A stretch of DNA of 50,414 nucleotides from Oscillospiraceae bacterium. Its GTDB lineage: Bacteria; Bacillota; Clostridia; Oscillospirales; Oscillospiraceae. Below the pieces are notes generated by a model. The model saw only the letters and a list, made by a program, of their open reading frames with translations, was not told where the DNA came from and made no database searches. Location of the stretch: contig JAGBSG010000056.1 in the NCBI GenBank assembly GCA_017632035.1, positions 1 through 50,414 of the forward strand, written 5' to 3'. A program made the translations under genes and the position numbers. Of the stretch, positions 1-5,023 are shown one piece after another (the stretch's first letter is position 1; every line of letters starts with the position of its first letter).

Positions 1-11
1 CTCGCCAGCAC
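1..11. repeat. 11-bp direct terminal repeat (possible cos overhang), left copy
   Basis: CTCGCCAGCAC at the left end is identical to positions 50404-50414. The GpA-type terminase of this genome belongs to the family that cuts cohesive ends, and GC-rich overhangs of about 9-13 nt are usual for it. Filled-in 5' overhangs would give exactly such a short repeat at both ends. A short assembly overlap of a circular molecule is the main alternative. Confidence 0.5.
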
Positions 12-257
12 CACAGGCGATTTCTTCCCGTCACAGTACCTTTTGATTTCTATTCTCAGCCCCACAGCTTCGATATCTCGCCTTTTTCTTTTGGGGTTGA
101 CAACTTTGTCGTTGGTGAAAGTTAAAGGAGCTGTGAGGCATCCTGTGGCTCGTGGCAGGCTCAACAGAATTGCACTGTAGCACAAGGTCGATGCTGCACC
201 ATCTTTCCCTTGCGTGACCCTTACCTGCTTGTGGTCATATAATAGGAGGACAACCAT
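1..257 (-). CDS. Putative junction-spanning ORF (N-terminal part), unknown function
   Basis: An ATG at 257 on the minus strand opens a frame that has no stop down to position 1. If the molecule is closed by merging the 11-bp repeat, it continues in frame to a TGA at 50382-50384, giving about 92 residues. The product is basic in its middle (around VVNPKRKRRD) and ends in ASPESSQF. No good ribosome binding site precedes the ATG, and I do not recognise the protein. The unbroken frame across the junction weakly supports a circular map. It lies between the tRNA and the methyltransferase gene. Confidence 0.35.
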   Translation of the reverse strand, partial: MVVLLLYDHKQVRVTQGKDGAASTLCYSAILLSLPRATGCLTAPLTFTNDKVVNPKRKRRDIEAVGLRIEIKRYCDGKKSPVVLA

Positions 258-263
258 GAAAGC

Positions 264-290
264 AGGCGAGGGTGTTCCAAGTCCTCGCCT
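264..290 (-). terminator. Hairpin just downstream of the tRNA
   Basis: AGGCGAGG and CCTCGCCT form a perfect 8-bp stem with an 11-nt loop, placed 3 nt past the tRNA 3' end on the minus strand. Only a short T-rich stretch (GCTTTC) follows, so it may be a processing or weak termination signal rather than a strong terminator. Confidence 0.4.
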
Positions 291-292
291 CG

Positions 293-375
293 TGGTGGCT
301 CTGCTCGGATTCGAACCGAGGACAACCCCGAATGTCAATTCGGTTGAGTGCTCTGCCGGACTGAGCTACAAAGCC
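293..375 (-). tRNA. tRNA gene with atypical anticodon arm, isotype uncertain
   Basis: On the minus strand the 7-bp acceptor stem GGCTTTG/CAGAGCC, D-arm GCTC...GAGC, T-arm CTCGG-TTCGAAT-CCGAG, discriminator A and a genome-encoded CCA are all present. The stretch between D-arm and T-arm is about 6 nt longer than usual, and no standard 5-bp stem with 7-nt loop forms. The best pairing is a 6-bp CCGAAT/ATTCGG stem with a 4-nt loop TGAC, or an outer CAACC/GGTTG stem with a 14-nt loop. The anticodon therefore cannot be read with confidence. It may be a degenerate or specialised phage tRNA. Confidence 0.75.
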
Positions 376-457
376 GTGTGCTTTCTCCTATAGTAAGTAG
401 TACTTATATAATTACATATACACATAAATACATATTGCTATATTGTAAGATATATAT

Positions 458-483
458 TACACGCGCGTGCGTGTGCGCGTGTA
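458..483. repeat. Alternating purine-pyrimidine tract (Z-DNA-prone)
   Basis: About 26 bp alternate purine and pyrimidine without a break (TACACGCGCGTGCG...). The tract is flanked on the left by alternating TATATA and on the right by repeats of GTGTAAGTGC. It lies in the gap between the sponge-like gene and the tRNA. Confidence 0.6.
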
Positions 484-572
484 AGTGCGTGTAAGTGCGT
501 GCAAGGGAATGCACGACCCAATAGGGTAGGGCCGTGCTATTTGACCTTGTGTCGTTTCATGTGATGAGGTGT

Positions 573-947
573 TCACTTTTCCATAGTTCCGAGCACTTGC
601 CGCTCGATGCGGTCCTCTACTCTGCGGTTCATCCACATAAGGGCTTCCTCGATATGGGTCAGTGCGCAGGCGTTCTCTCTGCATGCGTATGGACCGGCCT
701 GGAAGGCTTTCAAGCGATCCCGGACAATCTCCAGGAGGTCTGTGTCGAGGATGCCGTGGCGGCTGTCAGCGCCTTTCCTGGGTCCCTTCTGGAACTCGAT
801 GCAGGCCATGGCGGCTTCAGTTGTGATGGGGTTGCATCCTTCGGGGTAGATGTCGTAATCATGGTATGCGCCTCCGGGTCCGGGTTCGCCGGTGCGGAAG
901 ACTTTGTTCAGGTTCTCGCGTTTCTGAATCGTGCTCAGTTTTTCCAT
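573..947 (-). CDS. Acb2/Tad1-like hairpin-domain protein (candidate anti-CBASS/anti-Thoeris sponge)
   Basis: A 124-residue protein with ribosome binding site AAAGGAG before ATG. The C-terminal half has the features of a widespread phage family that I associate with the Acb2/Tad1 hairpin domain. These are an IEFQKGPRK segment, a helix [14 protein letters not shown], a second helix [20 protein letters not shown], and a terminal ERQVLGT. Known Acb2/Tad1 proteins oligomerise and sequester cyclic-oligonucleotide or gcADPR signals of CBASS and Thoeris defence. The family assignment is from memory and the function is inferred. It lies downstream of the gpZ-like gene and upstream of the tRNA, in what looks like the first late transcript. 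Confidence 0.55.
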   Translation of the reverse strand: MEKLSTIQKRENLNKVFRTGEPGPGGAYHDYDIYPEGCNPITTEAAMACIEFQKGPRKGADSRHGILDTDLLEIVRDRLKAFQAGPYACRENACALTHIEEALMWMNRRVEDRIERQVLGTMEK

Positions 948-972
948 AGTGTTTCTCCTTTTGTTTTTTCAG

Positions 973-1617
973 TTATTTCATATATCGATTGATATAATGA
1001 TCCAGTCGCTTCCCCAGGTTCTCGTTGATGGCTTTCTGTATGCCTTCTTCCGTGCGCTTGCTGCTAACCATCTGCGGGAGGGATATTGCTTTTCTTGCCA
1101 CGATATCATCCCTGTCTCGGCTCACGCGCTGGAACGGTAGATAATGACCACCGTTTGCGGCAGGCATCAGCATGATAGGTGAGTGGTCGCTTTGCTTTGT
1201 GCCGGAGCGGGTGAAGTTCTTACCAAGGGCGGCACGCTGTTTCTTAGTCAGCTTTTTTACTTTGCCAAGGGTCGTGCGTTGTCCCTTGACAATCGTTGCC
1301 TTTAATGTATAGGCTCCGCCAGGATTCGGTGCTTTCGGTGACATATTGAAATGCGTGTGCGTCAGCATTCTGCCGGTGTACACAACGCGCACCTCTTTGA
1401 AGTTCGCACCTTGTGGCGTGACCCTGCCCAACTTCTGACCTGTAATATCGCCCTTTTTAACGCCGTATTCCTTGGTCACCTCAGTGGCGACCCATCCGGG
1501 GACGCGCTTCTTCGCCTCGGCTGTTAGGCTTTTCATAACCTGCCGTGGGGCTTTCTGCATATCGTCGATTTTCTTCTTTATCAGCTTGTAATTCTTCACT
1601 TCGCAAGTGACCGACAT
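973..1617 (-). CDS. Minor tail protein Z-like (tail completion) protein
   Basis: A 214-residue basic protein with ribosome binding site AAAGGGGG before ATG. Its length, charge and the central segment with PNPGGAY and conserved basic patches resemble prophage minor tail protein Z, which finishes the tail end that joins the head. An HK97 gp10-like role is the alternative. In lambda-type maps Z follows the head-completion genes near FII. Here it is far from them, as the first gene behind the probable late promoter, and reaches the head genes only across the closed junction. The family call is tentative. Confidence 0.5.
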   Translation of the reverse strand: MSVTCEVKNYKLIKKKIDDMQKAPRQVMKSLTAEAKKRVPGWVATEVTKEYGVKKGDITGQKLGRVTPQGANFKEVRVVYTGRMLTHTHFNMSPKAPNPGGAYTLKATIVKGQRTTLGKVKKLTKKQRAALGKNFTRSGTKQSDHSPIMLMPAANGGHYLPFQRVSRDRDDIVARKAISLPQMVSSKRTEEGIQKAINENLGKRLDHYINRYMK

Positions 1618-1643
1618 ATAACCGCCCCCTTTCGTAGCATAAG

Positions 1644-1680
1644 AAAAGCCACCGCAGGCCGGTTTCCTGTGGTGGCTTTT
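1644..1680. terminator. Bidirectional Rho-independent terminator
   Basis: AAAAGCCACC...GGTGGCTTTT, with an inner CAGG/CCTG extension, makes a long stem flanked by A and T runs. It sits just upstream of the gpZ-like gene start and downstream of the late promoter, so it may act as an anti-terminated or attenuating signal for leftward transcripts. Confidence 0.7.
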
Positions 1681-1724
1681 CCGTTTAACATTATCCTCGG
1701 AATCTCTATTGCTCCGATGATGGT

Positions 1725-1754
1725 ACTATATCATGCAAATTCGCTATCTTTCAA
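1725..1754 (-). promoter_or_regulatory. Probable late promoter
   Basis: On the minus strand TTGAAA (1749-1754) and TATAGT (1725-1730) are 18 bp apart. The -35 box lies inside the first of two direct repeats, so the repeats are well placed for an activator. It points at the gpZ-like gene and, across the closed junction, the terminase and structural genes. Confidence 0.45.
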
Positions 1755-1791
1755 TATCAAAAGGTATCATTTACTATCATTCAATATCAAA
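1744..1791. repeat. Two direct repeats, 30-bp period, at the late promoter
   Basis: CTATCTTTCAATATCAAA (1744-1761) and CTATCATTCAATATCAAA (1774-1791) differ at one base and are exactly 30 bp apart, close to three helical turns. They overlap or lie upstream of the -35 box of the leftward promoter at 1725-1754. They are candidate binding sites for a late activator such as the ArpU/RinA-like protein. Confidence 0.6.
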
Positions 1792-1806
1792 CAAAAAAGA
1801 AAAAAT

Positions 1807-1832
1807 CCCCGGTTGGCTTTCGCCGTCCGGGG
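1807..1832 (-). terminator. Rho-independent terminator of the DUF4314 cassette
   Basis: On the minus strand a CCCCGG/CCGGGG stem is followed by ATTTTTTC. It ends the one-gene transcript started at 2108-2136. Confidence 0.75.
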
Positions 1833-1839
1833 TCGTTTG

Positions 1840-2058
1840 CTATATTAGCCTGCAGTGGTCTTCGCCGTATACTACCGATAAGGTGCTGCCGTTGTCCCAA
1901 TGTACCATTATGCTGCCGATATCGTCTACTCCTATCACCGTGCCTTGCGTTCCTATCGGAGGTGCTTGCGTGTCGTTCATTTGGGTAAGTTCCACCCTCG
2001 CTCCGGCTTTGTATCTTTCCTTTAGGGCCTCTATTACTCTTTGGCTTGCTTCTCTCAT
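1840..2058 (-). CDS. DUF4314 family protein
   Basis: A 72-residue protein with ribosome binding site GGAGG. It matches the DUF4314 pattern: an N-terminal basic helix (LKERYKAGARVEL), then a small beta-rich domain with a GTQGTVIGVDDIGSI-type turn and WDNGSTL near the end, typical of small phage proteins of Firmicutes. Function is unknown; the beta-barrel-like fold may bind a nucleic acid or a partner. It is the only gene of the first of three small cassettes, between a promoter with a palindromic operator and a strong terminator. Confidence 0.75.
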   Translation of the reverse strand: MREASQRVIEALKERYKAGARVELTQMNDTQAPPIGTQGTVIGVDDIGSIMVHWDNGSTLSVVYGEDHCRLI

Positions 2059-2107
2059 TTTCTTTTCCTCCGTTTTCCTTTTTTGTAAGTCTCTTGCTTA
2101 CCTTTAT

Positions 2108-2136
2108 ATAATACCGCATTGCGGTACATTAAGCAA
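2108..2136 (-). promoter_or_regulatory. Cassette promoter 1 with palindromic operator
   Basis: On the minus strand TTGCTT (2131-2136), a 17-bp spacer and TATTAT (2108-2113). The spacer carries the 15-bp palindrome TACCGCATTGCGGTA (2112-2126). The same core recurs in the promoters at 2776 and 3439, so one regulator probably controls all three. Confidence 0.7.
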
Positions 2137-2165
2137 GCGAACAGGCAAAATAAACCAAAAGAAAA

Positions 2166-2187
2166 ACCGGAGCAATTAAGCCCCGGT
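2166..2187 (-). terminator. Rho-independent terminator of cassette 2
   Basis: On the minus strand ACCGGGG/CTCCGGT forms a 7-bp stem with an 8-nt loop followed by TTTTTC. It lies directly after the XRE gene stop. Confidence 0.65.
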
Positions 2188-2193
2188 CGTTCC

Positions 2194-2391
2194 TTATTCG
2201 TCTGCTTCTTTTACCTTGGGAATGGTCGGATCGTTCGCCACTCGATATGCGATAAGTTCAGCTACATATTCCGGGCACTTACGCAAGCCCTGCTCCCAAT
2301 CCTCCAATGTCCGTCTTGGGATATTCAAAGCATCACCGAACTTCTGCCGGGACAGCCCTGTGGATTGTCTTATTTCCTTAATCGACTGCAT
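2194..2391 (-). CDS. Small XRE-type HTH regulator
   Basis: A 65-residue protein with ribosome binding site AAAGGAGG. Nearly the whole length is one helix-turn-helix domain: IKEIRQSTGLSRQKFGDAL, then IPRRTLEDWEQGLRKCPEY, as in XRE-type DNA-binding proteins of the plasmid and phage helix-turn-helix group. It is the last gene of cassette 2 (after two micro-protein genes). It is a good candidate for the factor that recognises the palindromic operator shared by the three neighbouring cassette promoters, though that is inference. Confidence 0.8.
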   Translation of the reverse strand: MQSIKEIRQSTGLSRQKFGDALNIPRRTLEDWEQGLRKCPEYVAELIAYRVANDPTIPKVKEADE

Positions 2392-2406
2392 TTGTCTTTT
2401 CCTCCT

Positions 2407-2490
2407 TTACCGTTTAAAGATTTTCCGTAGAATTGCCCTTACTCCTAAAAACAGGGCCGCAAACAAAACCGCAAGCAAAAAGTGTCTCAT
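2407..2490 (-). CDS. 27-residue membrane micro-protein
   Basis: ATG at 2490 with ribosome binding site AAGGAGG 8 nt upstream; stop TAA at 2407. The product starts MRHFLLAVLFAALFLGV and ends in a basic tail RAILRKIFKR, that is a single hydrophobic helix plus a positive end expected in the cytoplasm. It lies between a 47-residue gene and the XRE gene, in the same orientation and transcript. Function unknown; small holin-like, toxin-like or membrane-anchor roles are all possible. Confidence 0.6.
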   Translation of the reverse strand: MRHFLLAVLFAALFLGVRAILRKIFKR

Positions 2491-2575
2491 AGCGTTTTCC
2501 TCCTTGACAAATATTGGTTTGATATTTATAGTGGGAGGTGCTTGGGGGATGTCCAGTCCCCCTCGCTCCTCCGCC

Positions 2576-2719
2576 TTATATACCGAGGGCTTTCTTTATC
2601 GCCTCGATTATCAGGCCGGATACGATACTGGAAAGAAGATCGATTGCTGCGTCTACTATTCTTTCCCGAAGCGCCGTGGGCTTTGCCTTACGGCGTTTCA
2701 CTTTTACCCGGACTTTCAA
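2576..2719 (-). CDS. 47-residue basic/amphipathic micro-protein (TTG start)
   Basis: The start is TTG at 2719, preceded by a strong GGAGGTGAT site; stop at 2576. The first 20 residues are very basic (LKVRVKVKRRKAKP), followed by a hydrophobic helix IVDAAIDLLSSIVSGLI and EAIKKALGI. It is the first gene of cassette 2, downstream of the operator-bearing promoter at 2776-2804. I do not recognise a family. The basic-then-helical layout would suit a nucleic-acid or membrane-binding peptide. Confidence 0.6.
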   Translation of the reverse strand: MKVRVKVKRRKAKPTALRERIVDAAIDLLSSIVSGLIIEAIKKALGI

Positions 2720-2775
2720 GCCTTATCACCTCCGTTTTGTTTTTCTGTTAAGTGGTGTTCCCCTTAACTGTCTGC

Positions 2776-2804
2776 ATTATACCGCATTGCGTGGAAGAAG
2801 TCAA
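2776..2804 (-). promoter_or_regulatory. Cassette promoter 2 with shared operator core
   Basis: TTGACT (2799-2804), a 17-bp spacer and a perfect TATAAT (2776-2781) on the minus strand. The spacer reads CCACGCAATGCGG next to the -10, matching the operator core of promoters 1 and 3. Confidence 0.75.
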
Positions 2805-2839
2805 GCGAATTTACAAAAATAGTTAAACTTTTTCATATT

Positions 2840-2866
2840 AAAAAGCCACCCAAAAGGTGGCTTTTG
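2840..2866. terminator. Bidirectional terminator of cassette 3
   Basis: AAAAGCCACC-CAAAA-GGTGGCTTTT. The GCCACC/GGTGGC stem is nearly the same as in the terminators at 1644, 3493 and 8797. It follows the DUF5049 gene. Confidence 0.8.
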
Positions 2867-2873
2867 TATTTCT

Positions 2874-3053
2874 TTATTCTACTTTTCCTGTAAAAATGAA
2901 CGTTGCGTATTCCTTGCGATTCTCGGCTATATAGTCCACCAGTTCGTAATATCCCTCTTCAAAGGCGATTCGCTGTACTGCGTGAATGTCAAGCATATTC
3001 GTAAGCCCCGTGTCTCGTACTGCGTGAATCTGTTCTTTTACTTTGTTTTCCAT
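2874..3053 (-). CDS. DUF5049 family protein
   Basis: The ATG at 3053 with GGAGAG upstream gives 59 residues. The sequence has the DUF5049 signature: MENKVKEQIHAVRDTGLTN, then an AVQRIAFEEGYYELVDYI segment and a C-terminal EYATFIFTG. The family is common in phages of gut Firmicutes and has no known function. It is the last gene of cassette 3, followed at once by a terminator. Confidence 0.8.
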   Translation of the reverse strand: MENKVKEQIHAVRDTGLTNMLDIHAVQRIAFEEGYYELVDYIAENRKEYATFIFTGKVE

Positions 3054-3112
3054 TTTGTTCTCTCCTATTTGCCGGTGGCGGTTACCACCGGCTTTTCTTT
3101 TATTTTGTGGGG

Positions 3113-3253
3113 TTATGCAGGGATGTATTTTCCGTTCGGTTCCCAAAGCCATGTGCCGCCGTTGAAGGCTTCGTCATAGATCAGGAAAGTTCCTCCGTTT
3201 ACGGCGTATACCGTGAAGATTTCTCCCGTTTCTTTATTCTTTACTTTGAACAT
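3113..3253 (-). CDS. 46-residue conserved-looking small protein
   Basis: ATG at 3253 with GGAGG upstream and TAA at 3113. The product begins MFKVKNKETGEIFTVYAV and continues with a beta-hairpin-like core around FLIYDEAF and WLWEPNGKYIP, typical of small one-domain phage proteins. The spacing and codon pattern (K/E/T with a tight RBS) support a real gene. It is the second gene of cassette 3. Function unknown. A GCCGGTGG/CCACCGGC hairpin (3070-3093) separates it from the DUF5049 gene. Confidence 0.7.
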   Translation of the reverse strand: MFKVKNKETGEIFTVYAVNGGTFLIYDEAFNGGTWLWEPNGKYIPA

Positions 3254-3265
3254 TTTTGTTTCCTC

Positions 3266-3406
3266 CTATTGGTTATATAGTTCTCGAAGTTCGTAAGTTC
3301 CTACTTCGTAGCCTTGCTCTGCAAGGAATGCCATGGCTGCCTCTCTCGTTGGCGCTGATACTTCGCCGATATATCCGTCTTTGTCCGTGTATACTGCAAA
3401 TGTCAT
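3266..3406 (-). CDS. 46-residue small acidic protein
   Basis: ATG at 3406 preceded by GGGAGG; TAG at 3266. The product MTFAVYTDKDGYIGEVSAP followed by TREAAMAFLAEQGYEVGTYELRE looks like a compact beta-alpha-beta domain. It is the first gene of cassette 3, 30 nt from the promoter at 3439-3467. No family recognised. The stop is 13 nt from the next start, so the two genes are probably co-translated. Confidence 0.7.
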   Translation of the reverse strand: MTFAVYTDKDGYIGEVSAPTREAAMAFLAEQGYEVGTYELRELYNQ

Positions 3407-3438
3407 TTTGTTTGCCTCCCTTCGTTTGGTATACCTTA

Positions 3439-3467
3439 ACTATACCGCAACGCGTGGAATACAGCAA
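3439..3467 (-). promoter_or_regulatory. Cassette promoter 3 with shared operator core
   Basis: TTGCTG (3462-3467), a 17-bp spacer and TATAGT (3439-3444) on the minus strand. The spacer contains CCACGCGTTGCGG, a variant of the operator in promoters 1 and 2. Confidence 0.7.
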
Positions 3468-3492
3468 GTTATATTTCCTCTTTTTAACAAAG

Positions 3493-3522
3493 AAAACAGC
3501 CACCGCATTTGGTGGCTGTTTT
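3493..3522. terminator. Bidirectional terminator
   Basis: AAAACAGCCACC-GCATTT-GGTGGCTGTTTT forms a 12-bp stem directly after the stop of the 3525-3854 gene. It isolates the three cassettes from the upstream accessory operon. Confidence 0.8.
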
Positions 3523-3524
3523 TG

Positions 3525-3854
3525 TTATTCCGTGGCGGATTCTTCTTCTTGTCGTCGCCTTTCAACTTCGGCGATCACCTGCGGCATGGCTGCGGTTATT
3601 GCTTCAATGATGGTGGGAATCACCTCTACAATGTGTTGAATCCATCCTTCGATTATTCGTGCTAACTGAGCAACGCAATTTCCAACGCCATCGAACCATT
3701 CAACAGGCATTAAGCCGTTCTTTTCACAAAGGATATACAAATACTTGCCATCGTATGAAACACCATCGCTGACCGCTGTACGAGCCTCTTTGTTGGCCTC
3801 GTTCCGGCTGTAGCCGATGGACATAAGCTGTTTTACAAATCGTTTCCGTGTCAT
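3525..3854 (-). CDS. Hypothetical phage protein, 109 aa
   Basis: It begins MTRKRFVKQLMSIGYSRNEAN, a basic helix-turn-helix-like stretch seen at the start of many small phage proteins. A region with YLYILCEKNGLMP follows, then a long hydrophobic or amphipathic helix IIEGWIQHIVEVIPTIIEAI and an acidic tail. The C-terminal helix could insert in or lie on the membrane. Last gene of the accessory operon; it overlaps the next upstream gene by 4 nt, which suggests translational coupling. Function unknown. Confidence 0.65.
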   Translation of the reverse strand: MTRKRFVKQLMSIGYSRNEANKEARTAVSDGVSYDGKYLYILCEKNGLMPVEWFDGVGNCVAQLARIIEGWIQHIVEVIPTIIEAITAAMPQVIAEVERRRQEEESATE

Positions 3855-4009
3855 TTCGCACCTTCAATCTTCATTTGTTCATTCGTTCTTTCTTCAAATC
3901 TTACTTCCAGCACCTTCGTGTCACCGAACCGCTCCATGTACATCGCCAGCGATTCCTTGATCCCCTGCGCCATGAACGGCGGAGCGTTTACCTGTAAAAC
4001 GATTATCAT
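3851..4009 (-). CDS. Small hypothetical protein, 52 aa
   Basis: The ATG at 4009 with AAAGGAAAG upstream is preferred over the upstream start at 4048, which lacks a binding site. The product MIIVLQVNAPPFMAQGIKES has alternating hydrophobic and charged residues, as in a beta-alpha-beta fold. It overlaps both neighbours by 4 nt in a tightly coupled operon. Function unknown. Confidence 0.6.
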   Translation of the reverse strand: MIIVLQVNAPPFMAQGIKESLAMYMERFGDTKVLEVRFEERTNEQMKIEGAK

Positions 4010-4194
4010 TGGTCTTTCCTTTCTCCCATCTGCTTGATGGGTTTCCATGGGTCATAGGGTTCCCACGATATTTCGGTATATTTTCCAGCAAGGACCTTAC
4101 CTAAAGCAAACTCAAAAAAGCCGTTATCTGCCGGAGGCGTGCCGATTACCTCGGCACCACCGTTTCCGTCACTTTTGATTGTAATTCTCGCCAT
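4006..4194 (-). CDS. Small hypothetical protein, 62 aa
   Basis: Start ATG at 4194 with AAGGAAAAATA upstream; the longer upstream frame has no binding site. The product MARITIKSDGNGGAEVIGTP has a beta-strand-rich beginning and an aromatic C-terminus (WEPYDPWKPIKQ). It overlaps the downstream gene by 4 nt and the upstream gene by 26 nt. Function unknown. Confidence 0.6.
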   Translation of the reverse strand: MARITIKSDGNGGAEVIGTPPADNGFFEFALGKVLAGKYTEISWEPYDPWKPIKQMGERKDQ

Positions 4195-4534
4195 TATTTT
4201 TCCTTTCCTTAATCGCAGCCTGTGCCTCATCGTAAGTGGCGAACACTTCCTTTCCCCATTCGCCACGCGCTATGTGCTTCACTACAATCACCAACCGCAA
4301 ATCCTTGGAAATAAGCAATTCCGAAACTTGCCCTTGCTGTGGATGATTCGTTCCGTGATAGTTGCGTATTACCCAAACGAAGTCGCCGAGTTTGCAAGGC
4401 ACGTGCAAGAACTGGGATTGGTCTTTAAAATGGCGACACCCGGATAGCTGGAATGAGGATGCGTCCTGGCACTCTTGATCGCGCCACATTTGGCATATGG
4501 GATTGTGCAAGCATTCATTGCAATTTTTGACCAT
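4169..4534 (-). CDS. Cysteine-cluster hypothetical protein, 121 aa
   Basis: The N-terminal third has six cysteines in a pattern such as CNECLHNPICQMW, QECQDAS, SGCRHF, probably a zinc-binding module. A conserved-looking central part LGDFVWVIRNY follows, then a C-terminal segment WGKEVFATYDEAQAAIKERK. The family occurs in gut Firmicutes phages without known function. A start with GGAG upstream supports the first ATG; it overlaps the upstream gene by 20 nt. Confidence 0.65.
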   Translation of the reverse strand: MVKNCNECLHNPICQMWRDQECQDASSFQLSGCRHFKDQSQFLHVPCKLGDFVWVIRNYHGTNHPQQGQVSELLISKDLRLVIVVKHIARGEWGKEVFATYDEAQAAIKERKNNGENYNQK

Positions 4535-4688
4535 CTTCCAAAAGCTCCTTTGCTACTTCATCAATCATATCAATGGCCCGAATGATTTCATTCGCCTGGA
4601 CGGTTTCCAAGAGGAATGTCACGCCCTCGATTATTCCAAGCGCACGTTGTATGGTGCTGATTTGGGATATAAGCTTTTCATTCGCCAT
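4515..4688 (-). CDS. 57-residue helical protein
   Basis: ATG at 4688 and TGA at 4515 define a small gene in line with its neighbours. The product is almost entirely helical: MANEKLISQISTIQRALGII, then LLETVQANEIIRAIDMIDEV and AKELLEDGQ, as in a small coiled-coil pair. The binding site is weak (AGGGG, 11 nt away). Function unknown. Confidence 0.6.
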   Translation of the reverse strand: MANEKLISQISTIQRALGIIEGVTFLLETVQANEIIRAIDMIDEVAKELLEDGQKLQ

Positions 4689-4702
4689 CTTTTTATAGCC
4701 CC

Positions 4703-5023
4703 CTATCTAAAAATTTCCTCAACATTACAAGACCGATCACCGATGTTGACCCAATAAGGGCGGACAACTTTGTCATCGTAGAGAATGCAATGCAAGCCCT
4801 TAGAATCCAAATAACGCTGTAACATATCAATTTGGTTTTTAAGCCGCTTGATTTCTATGTTTTCTTCGTGGCGGTATCTGTCAATCCCATATCCACAAGG
4901 CATACTCATTTCATAGGCAGTGTCGATAGCTTCTGCAAGTTCCACAATCTGTTCATCGGTCAAACTGATTCCGTTATCCCCCGCCCATTCTTCGATTGTG
5001 ATTTTCACTCCGTCAATTGCCAT
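4703..5023 (-). CDS. Hypothetical phage protein, 106 aa
   Basis: Starts MAIDGVKITIEEWAGDNGIS with AGGAGG upstream. It has an acidic helix LTDEQIVELAEAIDTAYEM, then a leucine-rich stretch IKRLKNQIDMLQRYL that may be a short coiled coil, and a beta-type C-terminal end. It overlaps the Lar-like gene upstream by 11 nt. Function unknown. Confidence 0.65.
   Translation of the reverse strand: MAIDGVKITIEEWAGDNGISLTDEQIVELAEAIDTAYEMSMPCGYGIDRYRHEENIEIKRLKNQIDMLQRYLDSKGLHCILYDDKVVRPYWVNIGDRSCNVEEIFR

Noticed and set aside
256..393. Rightward 45-codon ORF with a good AGGAGG site, antisense to the tRNA
   Set aside because: Its translation is the typical reverse reading of a tRNA (LLGFEPRT), so the coding signal comes from the tRNA; the AGGAGG is probably chance.
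2112..2126. Reading the TACCGCATTGCGGTA palindrome as a terminator stem
   Set aside because: It lies between well-placed -10 and -35 boxes and recurs in two other promoters, so an operator is the better explanation.
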